A DNA stretch of 5,810 nucleotides from JBDKTK01 sp039680225 (GCA_039680225.1 JBDKTK010000090.1:1-5810); one strand, 5' to 3'; positions 1 through 5,277 are shown, counted from the first letter of the stretch. Made by a program: numbers and translations. Notes: generated by a model from the sequence alone, not told the origin.

Positions 1-332
1 GGAAAGGCGATGCCGCAGCAAAAAGGCTGATCGAAGACGCCAGGATCCTCGAGGAGGCCGGGGCGTTCTCAATCGTGCTGGAGTGCATCCCCGCGGCGCT
101 CGGCAAGGAGATAACCGAATCGCTGGAGATGATCACGATCGGGATCGGCGGCGGGGTCCACTGCGACGGACAGGTGCTGGTCGTCAACGACATGCTCGGC
201 ACGTTCGAGCGCTTCACCCCGAAGTTCGTGAAAAAATACGCGACTCTCAGCAAGCAGATGGACGAGGCGTTCCGGAAGTACAACGAGGAAGTGAAGGCCG
301 GGGTGTTCCCCGGAAAAGAGCATTCCTTCTAA
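1..332 (+). CDS. panB: 3-methyl-2-oxobutanoate hydroxymethyltransferase, C-terminal part (5' end outside window)
   Basis: This is the C-terminal ~109 residues of ketopantoate hydroxymethyltransferase, a cytosolic enzyme that adds a hydroxymethyl group from 5,10-methylene-tetrahydrofolate to 2-oxoisovalerate in pantothenate/CoA synthesis. The frame is open from base 3 and stops with TAA at 330-332. Visible family signatures, in order: VLECIP, whose Glu is the catalytic base in this family; the IGIGGG loop followed by CDGQVLVVNDMLG; the RFTPKFVKKYA segment; and the terminal EVKAGVFPGKEHSF. The family usually has IGIGAG where this copy has IGIGGG, a mild variation. The GTG at 75 is an internal valine codon, not a start, because the conserved frame runs upstream of it. 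The gene ends 141 bases before the stop codon of the converging NifX-type gene. I see no clear intrinsic terminator apart from the palindromic repeat at 425-460. Confidence 0.95.
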   Translation, partial: KGDAAAKRLIEDARILEEAGAFSIVLECIPAALGKEITESLEMITIGIGGGVHCDGQVLVVNDMLGTFERFTPKFVKKYATLSKQMDEAFRKYNEEVKAGVFPGKEHSF

Positions 333-362
333 AAAGCGGGTATCCGGGAAATCAAAAAAAAC

Positions 363-403
363 TGGATTCGTCCCTGCGAAAGCAGGGATCAAGCCGGGAA
401 TGA
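363..403. repeat. Small dispersed-repeat-like hairpin (GAAA loop)
   Basis: The stretch running from ctggattcgtccctgcg to the tgac near 403 contains a perfect 7-bp stem, tccctgc (371-377) paired with gcaggga (382-388), closed by a GAAA loop. Its wording (ctggattc, a GC-rich stem around gaaa, then gggaatgac) resembles the small palindromic repeats scattered between genes in many Proteobacteria and related phyla. That resemblance is from memory, not from a search. It lies in the convergent gap downstream of panB and has no T-run, so I do not call it an intrinsic terminator. Confidence 0.5.
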
Positions 404-424
404 CAAGTACTGGTGCTTATACTG

Positions 425-460
425 ATTTACAGGGGCGTAAGGCAATACGCCCCCGTAAAT
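425..460. repeat. Palindromic REP-like element between convergent genes
   Basis: Arms atttacaggggcgta (425-439) and tacgcccccgtaaat (446-460) pair in 14 of 15 positions (one A/C mismatch) around the 6-base loop aggcaa. The core ggggcgta...tacgcccc is like the short REP-type palindromes found between genes in many bacterial genomes. It sits 13 bases past the stop codon of the NifX-type gene and 93 bases past panB, so its transcript hairpin could protect or end both converging messages. There is no T-run immediately after the stem on either strand, which argues against a classical rho-independent terminator. Confidence 0.65.
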
Positions 461-473
461 CTGGACAGAGTAA

Positions 474-833
474 TTATTTTTCAATCTTCTCCGGAACTGT
501 TGTCATCTCTTCCAGGCTGCCTGCCCTGAAATCCTCCAAGGCGTCTTTTACCTTACCGGATGCACCGAGATATATTCTCACTCCCGCATCGAGCAGGATC
601 TTTGCGGCTTTTCTCCCTATGTACCCCGTGACAACAATATTGATATTCTCTCCGGCTACGAGGCTCCCGGTAGCCGTGCCCCTCGCGATTCAGGGCGCGT
701 GAGAGCTTGTGTTGTCTACAGCTTTTATCTGCTGTGATTCAGAATCGATGAACAGGTAATAACGGCACCTGCCGAACCTCGGGTCAACCAAATCGGCCAG
801 TTCCGGCCCCGTAGATGAAACCGCAATTTTCAT
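474..833 (-). CDS. NifX/NifB-C-type metal-cluster-binding protein with an in-frame UGA at codon 48 (candidate selenoprotein or nonsense mutant)
   Basis: The gene belongs to the dinitrogenase iron-molybdenum cofactor biosynthesis (NifX/NafY/MTH1175-like) family of small single-domain proteins that carry Fe-S or Mo-Fe clusters. ATG at 833-831 follows a GGGAG ribosome site. The first 47 residues carry MKIAVSSTGPELADLVDPRFGRC, typical of the family. Codon 48 is TGA (692-690), directly after SHAP. The same frame then gives 71 more family-like residues, including INIVVTGYIGRKAAKILLDAG and YLGASGKVKDALEDF, ending at TAA (476-474). Total length is 119 codons, normal for the family, with no frameshift. 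A 7-bp hairpin lies just after the TGA. Readthrough as selenocysteine, a recent nonsense mutation and a sequencing error are all possible. If UGA ends translation, the 47-residue product lacks most of the fold. The ATG overlaps the stop of the upstream NifU-like gene (ATGA), so the two are probably translationally coupled. Confidence 0.8.
653..676 (-). promoter_or_regulatory. Candidate bacterial SECIS hairpin downstream of the in-frame UGA
   Basis: On the minus strand, cggctac and gtagccg form a perfect 7-bp stem around the 10-base loop cgggagcctc. Exactly 20 bases separate the UGA (692-690) from the first loop base (669), and the second loop base is G. As I recall the bacterial SECIS model, it wants a short stem, a small apical loop with a G among its first two bases, and a UGA-to-loop distance in the mid-teens to high-thirties; this hairpin fits. 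A 7-bp stem can occur by chance in GC-rich coding sequence, so the call remains tentative. Confidence 0.35.
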
Positions 834-1231
834 AATCTTCTCCCGATTGAGCTTTTTTCCGGTATGATTTTCGAGTTCGCCTTCAACGCATAGTCCCGTA
901 AAGCCTTCTTCAAAGCCGAAAGCGCCTGGCGGATGCAATGCCCGTGGTCCGGGGGAAAGTCGCCGATAGTTTCCAGGACCATCCTGCCCGTAATCGCCAT
1001 GCAGTCCCGCAGCGCCCTGCCCTGCGCAAGCTCCGTGACTGCAGAGCCCGCCTGGACCGTATGCCAGCACCCGTCCGTGAAGAACAAGGCTTCGGCGACC
1101 CGGCTGTTCCGGATGCGAAGGAAGACCTCCATGGTCTCGCCGCAGTGGTTCTGCGCCTTCCCATGCCCGTCAGGGTTGTTGAGGGCGCCAAAATTTTTCA
1201 GGCGGACGAAATTGGCCTGCTTCTCTATCAT
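830..1231 (-). CDS. NifU/IscU-type iron-sulfur cluster assembly scaffold protein
   Basis: This 133-residue protein is a stand-alone NifU N-terminal (IscU-type) scaffold, on which [2Fe-2S]/[4Fe-4S] clusters are built before transfer to apoproteins. Three cysteines sit where the family's cluster ligands are expected: Cys30 in NHCGETM, Cys55 in FTDGCWHT, Cys99 in DHGHCIRQA. Other family marks are NNPDGHGKA (residues 18-26), GSAVTELAQG (62-71) and the C-terminal LSALKKALRDY. The family's usual CGD is CGE here (Glu32); Asp at that position promotes cluster release in IscU, so the change may affect turnover. The ATG at 1231-1229 follows an AAAGGA ribosome site. The stop overlaps the start of the NifX-type gene by ATGA. 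No IscS or NifS is in the window. Pairing with a NifX-type protein suggests a dedicated cluster delivery pair, which is inference. Confidence 0.88.
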   Translation of the reverse strand: MIEKQANFVRLKNFGALNNPDGHGKAQNHCGETMEVFLRIRNSRVAEALFFTDGCWHTVQAGSAVTELAQGRALRDCMAITGRMVLETIGDFPPDHGHCIRQALSALKKALRDYALKANSKIIPEKSSIGRRL

Positions 1232-1246
1232 TATCCTTTAACCTCA

Positions 1247-1366
1247 GGCTCTTCAAAAATGTTCAGATGCAAGGCGCACAAAAACTATATCGCGAGGCGT
1301 ATATAGATATACGTTGAGCGATGCGGTTTGCAGCGCAATGAAGAAGATGAGCGTTTTTGAAGAGCC
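1247..1366. mobile_element. 120-bp imperfect palindrome with 13-bp perfect terminal inverted repeats (MITE-like)
   Basis: The ends ggctcttcaaaaa (1247-1259) and tttttgaagagcc (1354-1366) are perfect 13-bp inverted repeats, with partial pairing continuing inward. The centre is also palindromic: cgtatat (1298-1304), ag, atatacg (1307-1313), flanked by atcgc (1289-1293) and gcgat (1318-1322). The whole element is therefore a nested, near-symmetric palindrome of 120 bp with no ORF, as expected for a non-autonomous MITE-like repeat. The interior words gatgcaaggcgca and cgaggcgta...tacgttgagcgat resemble intergenic repeats I remember from deltaproteobacterial genomes; this is not verified. It starts 16 bases before the NifU-like start codon and ends 2 bases from the stop codon of the MoaE-like gene. 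No target-site duplication is obvious. Transcribed, it would form a long hairpin between the two genes. Confidence 0.7.
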
Positions 1367-1368
1367 GT

Positions 1369-1704
1369 TCACAATTCCTGTTTCCTTGTCACTTCCGCCT
1401 TTATCCGGTTCACCGTATCAATGAGCACGGGAAAGACATTCTCGCGGATATCGCCCGCCACGACCACGTTCATTATTTCCTCGCCGACTTTCAGCCTGCC
1501 GTCCCTGACCTCGGCCAGGACTTCAATAATGCCCGGCCGCGTTTTCATCTCCGCCGTCACCCGGGCAAGGGCCTCCCTGTCGGCGCGGACTTCCACTTCC
1601 CTGACGGGGCTGCCGTCCCTTGAGCTCCCCCGGACGATCCCCGTGTGCGTCAGGATCATGCCTGCCCTGGCAAAATCCGGGCGCTCCTTTACTTTTTCGA
1701 TCAT
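1369..1704 (-). CDS. moaE: MoaE-family protein (molybdopterin synthase catalytic subunit-like)
   Basis: From the ATG at 1704-1702 the product is 111 residues. MoaE joins thiocarboxylated MoaD to turn cyclic pyranopterin monophosphate into molybdopterin in the cytosol. Family features: GMILTHTGIVRGSSRDG near the N-terminus (the GxVR loop), VREVEVRADREALARV, then GRLKVGEEIMNVVVAGDIRENVFPVLIDTVNRIKAEVTRKQEL. The Lys in NRIK and the Lys in RKQ match the two active-site lysines in the family's IDxxK...WK region, although the usual PIW is replaced by VTR. At ~111 residues it is shorter than the ~150-residue E. coli MoaE. The start is uncertain: the ATG has no good ribosome site, while an in-frame TTG at 1719-1717 follows AGAGG by 9 bases, and the frame stays open upstream to 1989. 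Downstream comes the palindrome, then the NifU/NifX-like pair on the same strand, so the genes may be co-transcribed. No MoaD is visible. Confidence 0.8.
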   Translation of the reverse strand: MIEKVKERPDFARAGMILTHTGIVRGSSRDGSPVREVEVRADREALARVTAEMKTRPGIIEVLAEVRDGRLKVGEEIMNVVVAGDIRENVFPVLIDTVNRIKAEVTRKQEL

Positions 1705-2076
1705 TACTGTCAGATTCAAATATCTTAACCTCTTTTTAAATTGTCTCTTTATATCATGAGCGGGATTATCTCGCCAAGCCGGCATTTGAATGGGAAAAAA
1801 CGTTCCCTTTCCCTCGTGAGCGACACCCCTGCAGAGAGGCTGGCCGTAATGAAACGGCAATTCGGGAAACTCCGGACGCCCATGCTCCACATCCACAGTT
1901 TCGAGGAGCCGTTTTACAGTTTTGACGCCTTCGCATCCCTGCCGGCGCCGACCCTGTTCAAGGGAGGGGAGGTGAAATGGGCCGGGATACTATGTTGCCT
2001 CGTCTTGAAAAAATAAAATTCATTTAGCCGCGAAAATTACCTCCGGGTTATGGTATGTACCTTTCCGGAGATCATT
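1705..2076. other. 372-bp stretch without an identifiable gene; two antiparallel open frames
   Basis: The stretch lies between the divergent moaE-like (-) and DUF721 (+) genes. A plus-strand frame is open from 1741 to 2016 (91 codons, internal ATG at 1756). It has mostly G or C at third positions and contains LSLVSDTPAERLAVMKRQFG and FEEPFYSFDAF, which read like protein, but there is no Shine-Dalgarno sequence before either ATG and I do not recognise the family. On the minus strand the moaE frame is open without a stop back to 1989 (95 extra codons, the next upstream stop being TAG at 1992-1990), with less biased third positions. Either could be a small gene, a decayed remnant or chance. Promoters for both flanking genes must also lie here or be absent; I see no convincing -35/-10 pair. 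Confidence 0.4.
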
Positions 2077-2580
2077 ATGCGGAGAAAGACTTCCAAACCG
2101 TTGCTCGTGGGGGATATCCTCCAGGACACATTGAAGCGGCGCAATATACCTATCGACTGCCGGGACCAGGAAATTGTGACCGGATGGGAGAAGACCGTCG
2201 GCCCCGTGATCTTCCAGCAGACCCGGCCTGAAAAAATCCGGAACAGGACGCTTTACCTGAAGGTGTCGAGTTCGATCTGGATGCAGCAGCTCCAGTTCAT
2301 GAAGGCCGAATTGATCGAGAAGGTCAACGCCGCCCTCGGGAAAGAGGCCGTTGACAACATTTTCTTTAACGTGGGCGTGATCGAGCCTCAGCCGGTCAAA
2401 GTCCGGAAAGAAGTGTTCCGGCTTAACGAAAAAGATTTTCCGCTGAAGCCGAGGGATAGAAGGATAATCGAGGAATCACTGGCGGAAATCAAGGACCCGG
2501 AGCTCGGAAAGGCAATCGAGCGCGCCATGCGCAAAGGGATCATCCGCCGGAAGATGATTGACGAAGGCAAATCTCGCTGA
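2077..2580 (+). CDS. DUF721 (DciA-type) protein
   Basis: This 167-residue protein contains a DUF721 domain at about residues 8-102: LLVGDILQDTLKRRNI, the IVTGWEKTVGPVI block with Trp37, the QQTRPEKIRNRTLYLKV strand pair, SSSIWMQQLQFMK with Trp68, and KVNAALGKEAVDNIFFNVG. In DciA, this domain belongs to the replicative helicase (DnaB) loader or operator used by bacteria that lack DnaC; whether this copy does that job is inference from the family. A charged C-terminal tail of about 65 residues follows, rich in Lys/Arg/Glu and predicted helical. I chose the ATG at 2077 because GGAG (2067-2070) lies 6 bases upstream; the in-frame ATG at 2050 would add nine residues that do not resemble the family. 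The last 41 bases overlap the 3' end of the converging trmN6. Confidence 0.85.
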   Translation: MRRKTSKPLLVGDILQDTLKRRNIPIDCRDQEIVTGWEKTVGPVIFQQTRPEKIRNRTLYLKVSSSIWMQQLQFMKAELIEKVNAALGKEAVDNIFFNVGVIEPQPVKVRKEVFRLNEKDFPLKPRDRRIIEESLAEIKDPELGKAIERAMRKGIIRRKMIDEGKSR

Positions 2581-3310
2581 AGATTTTCTCCATCTCCGCG
2601 GTGTAATCCCCCCGGCCCTGCCCCCGGCTCTTATAGACAAAAAGCGGCGGCAGGATTTCCAGTTCCTCGCCTCCCCCCTTCACCGCCTCCAGCAGGATGA
2701 ATTCCGCCTCGGCACTTTCCGTGGAATGGACCATCCGCATCCTCTTCGGCTCAATCCCGGATTCGCGGAACCTGTAAATGAGCTCGACCCCCCGTGTTGC
2801 CGCATAGACCGTAAATACAGTCCCCGCTTTCCCGGCGAGGTGTTGGGCGGCCGAGACAAAGTCGGCCAGCGTGCCGCTCAGTTCATGCCTTGCAAGGGCC
2901 TTTTCGGAATTGGCGCTGATCCGGCCCGAGCCTTTCCTGCGGTATGGGGGGTTGAACACGACTGTATCGAAGGCGCCGGCCGGCATGACTTCTTTTATCT
3001 GCCTGAGGTCGCATCGGACTATGTCCATGAGCCGGTCGAGCTGATTCAGCCGGAAACTCCGGGCCGCCATGTCGGCGAGCTGTTCCTGCAGCTCTATTCC
3101 GGTTGCAGCGCAGCCTGTCCTGTAACACAGGATGAGGGAAATGACGCCGCTCCCCAGGCCGAGTTCCACGAACCTGGAGCCCGGCCCGAGCCGGACGAAG
3201 TGGGCGAGAAGGATTGAATCTAGGGAGAACCGGTACCCCTTTTTCTTCTGCAGGATTTTCAGCCGGCCGCCGAGGAGGTCGTCCAGGGTTTCTTCTTCTT
3301 TTAATTCCAT
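2540..3310 (-). CDS. trmN6: tRNA1(Val) (adenine(37)-N6)-methyltransferase-like SAM enzyme
   Basis: A 256-residue Rossmann-fold N6-adenine methyltransferase of the TrmN6/YfiC (COG4123) group, which in E. coli makes m6A37 in tRNA1(Val). The start MELKEEETLDDLLGGRLKI leads into QKKKGYRFSLDSILLAHF, characteristic of the group. SAM-binding motif I is VELGLGSGVISL (residues 48-59), the acidic motif II is TGIELQ (70-75), and the catalytic NPPY is at 120-123 followed by RRKGSGR. The length is close to the usual ~245 residues. The ATG at 3310-3308 is the only in-frame start after an upstream stop, yet its ribosome site is poor (GGAAGG lies about 14 bases away), so translation may depend on coupling with the DUF1015 gene that ends 41 bases upstream. 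The substrate tRNA cannot be told from sequence; related members may use other RNAs. Confidence 0.85.
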   Translation of the reverse strand: MELKEEETLDDLLGGRLKILQKKKGYRFSLDSILLAHFVRLGPGSRFVELGLGSGVISLILCYRTGCAATGIELQEQLADMAARSFRLNQLDRLMDIVRCDLRQIKEVMPAGAFDTVVFNPPYRRKGSGRISANSEKALARHELSGTLADFVSAAQHLAGKAGTVFTVYAATRGVELIYRFRESGIEPKRMRMVHSTESAEAEFILLEAVKGGGEELEILPPLFVYKSRGQGRGDYTAEMEKIFSEICLRQSSSGG

Positions 3311-3351
3311 TGAGGCGATGCAGACCTTCCGGTTTCACATCAGCGGAAATG

Positions 3352-4584
3352 TTATTTTATAAGATGGACGAAGATGCCGTCCCTGAGCTTCGGCTCAAAC
3401 CAGGTGGATTTGGGAGGCATAATCTTGCCCTCGTCGGCCACCTCCATAACCTGGGAAATAGTTGTGGGAAAGAGGACGAAAGCAACCGCGAACTCGCCGG
3501 AGTCGACCAGCCTTTCGAGTTCCTTTGTCCCGCGCGAGCCGCCGACAAACCTGATCCGGCGGTCTGTCCGGGGGTCCGCTATCCCCAGGACGGGATTGAG
3601 GACGCATTCCTGGAGAAGCGATGTGTCGAGCGAACCCAGGGCGTCGCGGCCGGAGAGCAGGCCGGGCGGGACTTCGAGGACGTACCATTTGCCCTGCAGG
3701 TACATCCCCATTTCATGGTTCTTCCGGGGCGACATGCCCTGCGGCGATTCGGCCACCCCGAACCGGCTGCCGAGCGCTTTGAGAAAGCCCGGCGCGTCCA
3801 GGCCGTTGAGGTCCTTGACTACCCTGTTATAGGAAATGATGTTGAGCGAATCGTCCGGGAAAAGCACGGAAAAAACGAAATCGGACAACCCCTTGCCGTC
3901 CCCTCCCGAAGCGCGACGGCGGGCCACGTTAAGGGCGGAGGCCGCCCGGTGGTGCCCGTCGGCAATATAGATATGCCTGACCTGTTCGAACTCCTTCTCG
4001 AGAAATTCGATTTCTCCCGGGTCGCTGATATGCCAGACAATATGGGCAACTCCGTCCTCGGTCTGGAAATCGTAGACCGGCGGCCTTTTCCTTACTTCGG
4101 CCGTAAGTTTGTCTATGGGTTCCCGGTGGCGGTACGTCATAAAAATGGGCCCGGTCTGGGCCTCCACGGTCTCAATATGCCGGGTCCGGTCGACCAGTTT
4201 CTCCTCGAGGGTCGACTCATGCGCCTTCACCAGGTCGGATTCGAAATCGCTCACGTGAACCCCTGCAACCAGGCCGCATTGCTCGTGTGCGCCCATTTTC
4301 TGGCAATACAGATAGAAGCCGGGTTTGCTGTCCCTGACGAGTATTCCCTGTTTGAGGAAGTCACAGAGGCGCTCCCGGGCAAGGTCGTACACCCGGGGGC
4401 TGTACTGGTCTGTTCCGGGGGGAAGGTCAACCTGCGATTTGGTGACGCGCAGGAAACTCAGAGGATTGCCGGCAACCAGCCTGGCTGCCTCCTCGGTGTT
4501 GACGATATCATAGGGAAAGGACGCCACTTTGTTGACAAGTTCTTTCGGCGGCCGTGCGAATCTCAGTGCGGTGATTTTTGCCAT
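3352..4584 (-). CDS. DUF1015 family protein
   Basis: A 410-residue soluble protein of the DUF1015 family, whose function is not settled as far as I know. Conserved blocks visible in order: SFPYDIV near residue 22; NPLSFLRVTKSQ at 40-51; KAHESTLEEKLVDRTRHI at 120-137, the HExT...DR block; YIADGHHRAASAL at 206-218, the DGHHR signature; and VLFPTTISQVMEVADEGKIMPPKSTWFEPKLRDG near the C-terminus. The DGHHR signature recalls the ParB/sulfiredoxin-type nucleotide-binding motif, so a kinase- or nucleotide-linked role is possible; that is inference. I chose the ATG at 4584-4582 because AAAGG lies 6 bases upstream; the alternative TTG at 4590 would overlap that spacer. In related anaerobes I recall DUF1015 genes near serine-biosynthesis genes, but none is visible here. 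trmN6 follows on the same strand after 41 bases, probably in one operon. Confidence 0.9.
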   Translation of the reverse strand: MAKITALRFARPPKELVNKVASFPYDIVNTEEAARLVAGNPLSFLRVTKSQVDLPPGTDQYSPRVYDLARERLCDFLKQGILVRDSKPGFYLYCQKMGAHEQCGLVAGVHVSDFESDLVKAHESTLEEKLVDRTRHIETVEAQTGPIFMTYRHREPIDKLTAEVRKRPPVYDFQTEDGVAHIVWHISDPGEIEFLEKEFEQVRHIYIADGHHRAASALNVARRRASGGDGKGLSDFVFSVLFPDDSLNIISYNRVVKDLNGLDAPGFLKALGSRFGVAESPQGMSPRKNHEMGMYLQGKWYVLEVPPGLLSGRDALGSLDTSLLQECVLNPVLGIADPRTDRRIRFVGGSRGTKELERLVDSGEFAVAFVLFPTTISQVMEVADEGKIMPPKSTWFEPKLRDGIFVHLIK

Positions 4585-4626
4585 ATACAACCTTTCAGAT
4601 TTGGAAATGGAGTCTTTAGCATAGGG

Positions 4627-4688
4627 AACATGGCAATTTCAACAGCTTTGGAGCAGCCCGGCCCGCCCTCCCCGCCATGTTGAAATTT
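4627..4688. repeat. Interlocking inverted repeats in the divergent intergenic region
   Basis: The left half reads aacatggc (4627-4634) then aatttcaaca (4635-4644). The right half, gccatgttgaaatt (4674-4687), is complementary to both blocks but in permuted order: gccatgtt (4674-4681) pairs with aacatggc, and tgttgaaatt (4678-4687) pairs with aatttcaaca. The two pairings share the bases tgtt, so only one hairpin can form fully at a time. The ~30-base loop is a C-rich tract (agcccggcccgccctccccg). The element lies between the DUF1015 (-) and hydrolase (+) genes. Confidence 0.6.
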
Positions 4689-4720
4689 AGCCCTGCAAAT
4701 AGTAAGAAGGTCACTGCAAA

Positions 4721-4740
4721 TATAAATCAGAATAGGAAAG
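4721..4740 (+). promoter_or_regulatory. Possible -10 element and ribosome binding site of the hydrolase gene
   Basis: TATAAA at 4721-4726 could be a -10 box, but nothing close to TTGACA stands 16-18 bases upstream. AGGA at 4734-4737, seven bases before the ATG at 4745, is a good ribosome binding site and fixes the start of the hydrolase gene. If the -10 is real, transcription would begin only about a dozen bases before the start codon, which leaves little room for that ribosome site; the promoter may lie further upstream. Confidence 0.3.
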
Positions 4741-4744
4741 AATC

Positions 4745-5227
4745 ATGGCATATACCAGAGTTTTTATTCACGGCCTGGAGAGCAGCGGCAGCGGCACGAA
4801 GGGGTCTTTCTTCTCCCGAAGGTACAGGGGGATGCTGACGGAAGACTTTAAAGGATCGCTTGAACAAAGGATGGCCAGGCTGGAGAAATTGCTTGCGGAC
4901 AAAAAAGACCTGATCCTGGTCGGCTCCAGTTACGGGGGGCTCATGGCCGCCCTTTATACGTGCGACCACCCGGATAAAGTGAAAAAGCTGGTGCTCCTCG
5001 CGCCCGCCCTGGACCTGCCTGATTTCGACCGTTGCCTCAGCAACAAAATAGACGTCCCGGCCGAACTATTTCACGGCCGCGGGGATGACGTGGTGGACCC
5101 GGCCCCCGTGAAGGAAAAGGCCGTGAAGGTGTTCGGCAATTTAACATACCATCTTGTTGAAGACGATCATCCCCTGACGGCCACGTTTCCACTGATGGAC
5201 TGGGACAGGCTCCTGGAAAACCGATAA
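4745..5227 (+). CDS. Small alpha/beta-hydrolase (YqiA/UPF0227-like esterase)
   Basis: A compact 160-residue alpha/beta-hydrolase, near the minimum size for a complete fold, similar in size and motif order to YqiA-type esterases. Residues 1-14 (MAYTRVFIHGLESS) give the first strand and the HG oxyanion loop. GSSYGG (60-65) is the nucleophile elbow with Ser62. FHGRGDDVVDP (109-119) offers Asp114/Asp115 as the acid. DDHPL (140-144) carries the catalytic His142. The lid is reduced to a short linker (LPDFDRCLSNKID). No signal peptide is visible, so it acts in the cytosol. The substrate cannot be told; carboxyl or thioester hydrolysis is likely from the family. The ATG is preceded by AGGA at a 7-base spacing. 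The NIL-ferredoxin gene starts 50 bases after the stop, so the two may share a transcript, although a separate promoter is possible. Confidence 0.87.
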   Translation: MAYTRVFIHGLESSGSGTKGSFFSRRYRGMLTEDFKGSLEQRMARLEKLLADKKDLILVGSSYGGLMAALYTCDHPDKVKKLVLLAPALDLPDFDRCLSNKIDVPAELFHGRGDDVVDPAPVKEKAVKVFGNLTYHLVEDDHPLTATFPLMDWDRLLENR

Positions 5228-5240
5228 CGGCACCGGCCGC

Positions 5241-5269
5241 TTGACATAGACCTGTTCATGTGGAAGAAT
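5241..5269 (+). promoter_or_regulatory. Possible sigma70-type promoter close to the NIL-ferredoxin start
   Basis: A perfect TTGACA (5241-5246) is followed after exactly 17 bases by AAGAAT (5264-5269), matching TATAAT in four of six positions. Transcription would then start near 5276, about two bases before the ATG at 5278, giving an almost leaderless message. The ATG has only a weak, distant GGAAGA as a ribosome site, which fits that idea. One box is weak and the site could be chance. Confidence 0.3.
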
Positions 5270-5277
5270 GCCCGGCT

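Noticed and set aside
75..332. panB fragment as a complete 85-residue gene starting at GTG 75
   Set aside because: The conserved PanB reading frame continues upstream to the window edge, so the GTG is an internal valine codon.
425..460. Intrinsic terminator for panB or the NifX-type gene
   Set aside because: The stem is strong but no T-run follows on either strand; it is better described as a REP-like palindrome.
363..460. Start of a CRISPR array
   Set aside because: The two palindromes differ from each other in sequence and there is no regular repeat-spacer period.
400..702. A plus-strand ORF over the NifX-type gene
   Set aside because: It mirrors the 3' half of the NifX-type gene, whose minus-strand translation matches the family.
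690..1070. A 126-residue minus ORF starting upstream of the NifX-type ATG
   Set aside because: Its first ~79 residues are the NifU-like gene read in another frame; the real start is the ATG at 833, with a good ribosome site and the family's MKIAVSS beginning.
2558..3217. A 219-residue plus-strand ORF antisense to trmN6
   Set aside because: It is a shadow of the methyltransferase gene with its SAM and NPPY motifs; the long open frame comes from high GC content.
3214..4683. A 489-residue plus-strand ORF antisense to DUF1015
   Set aside because: It is the complement of the DUF1015 gene, which shows clear family motifs; the antisense translation has no recognisable domain.
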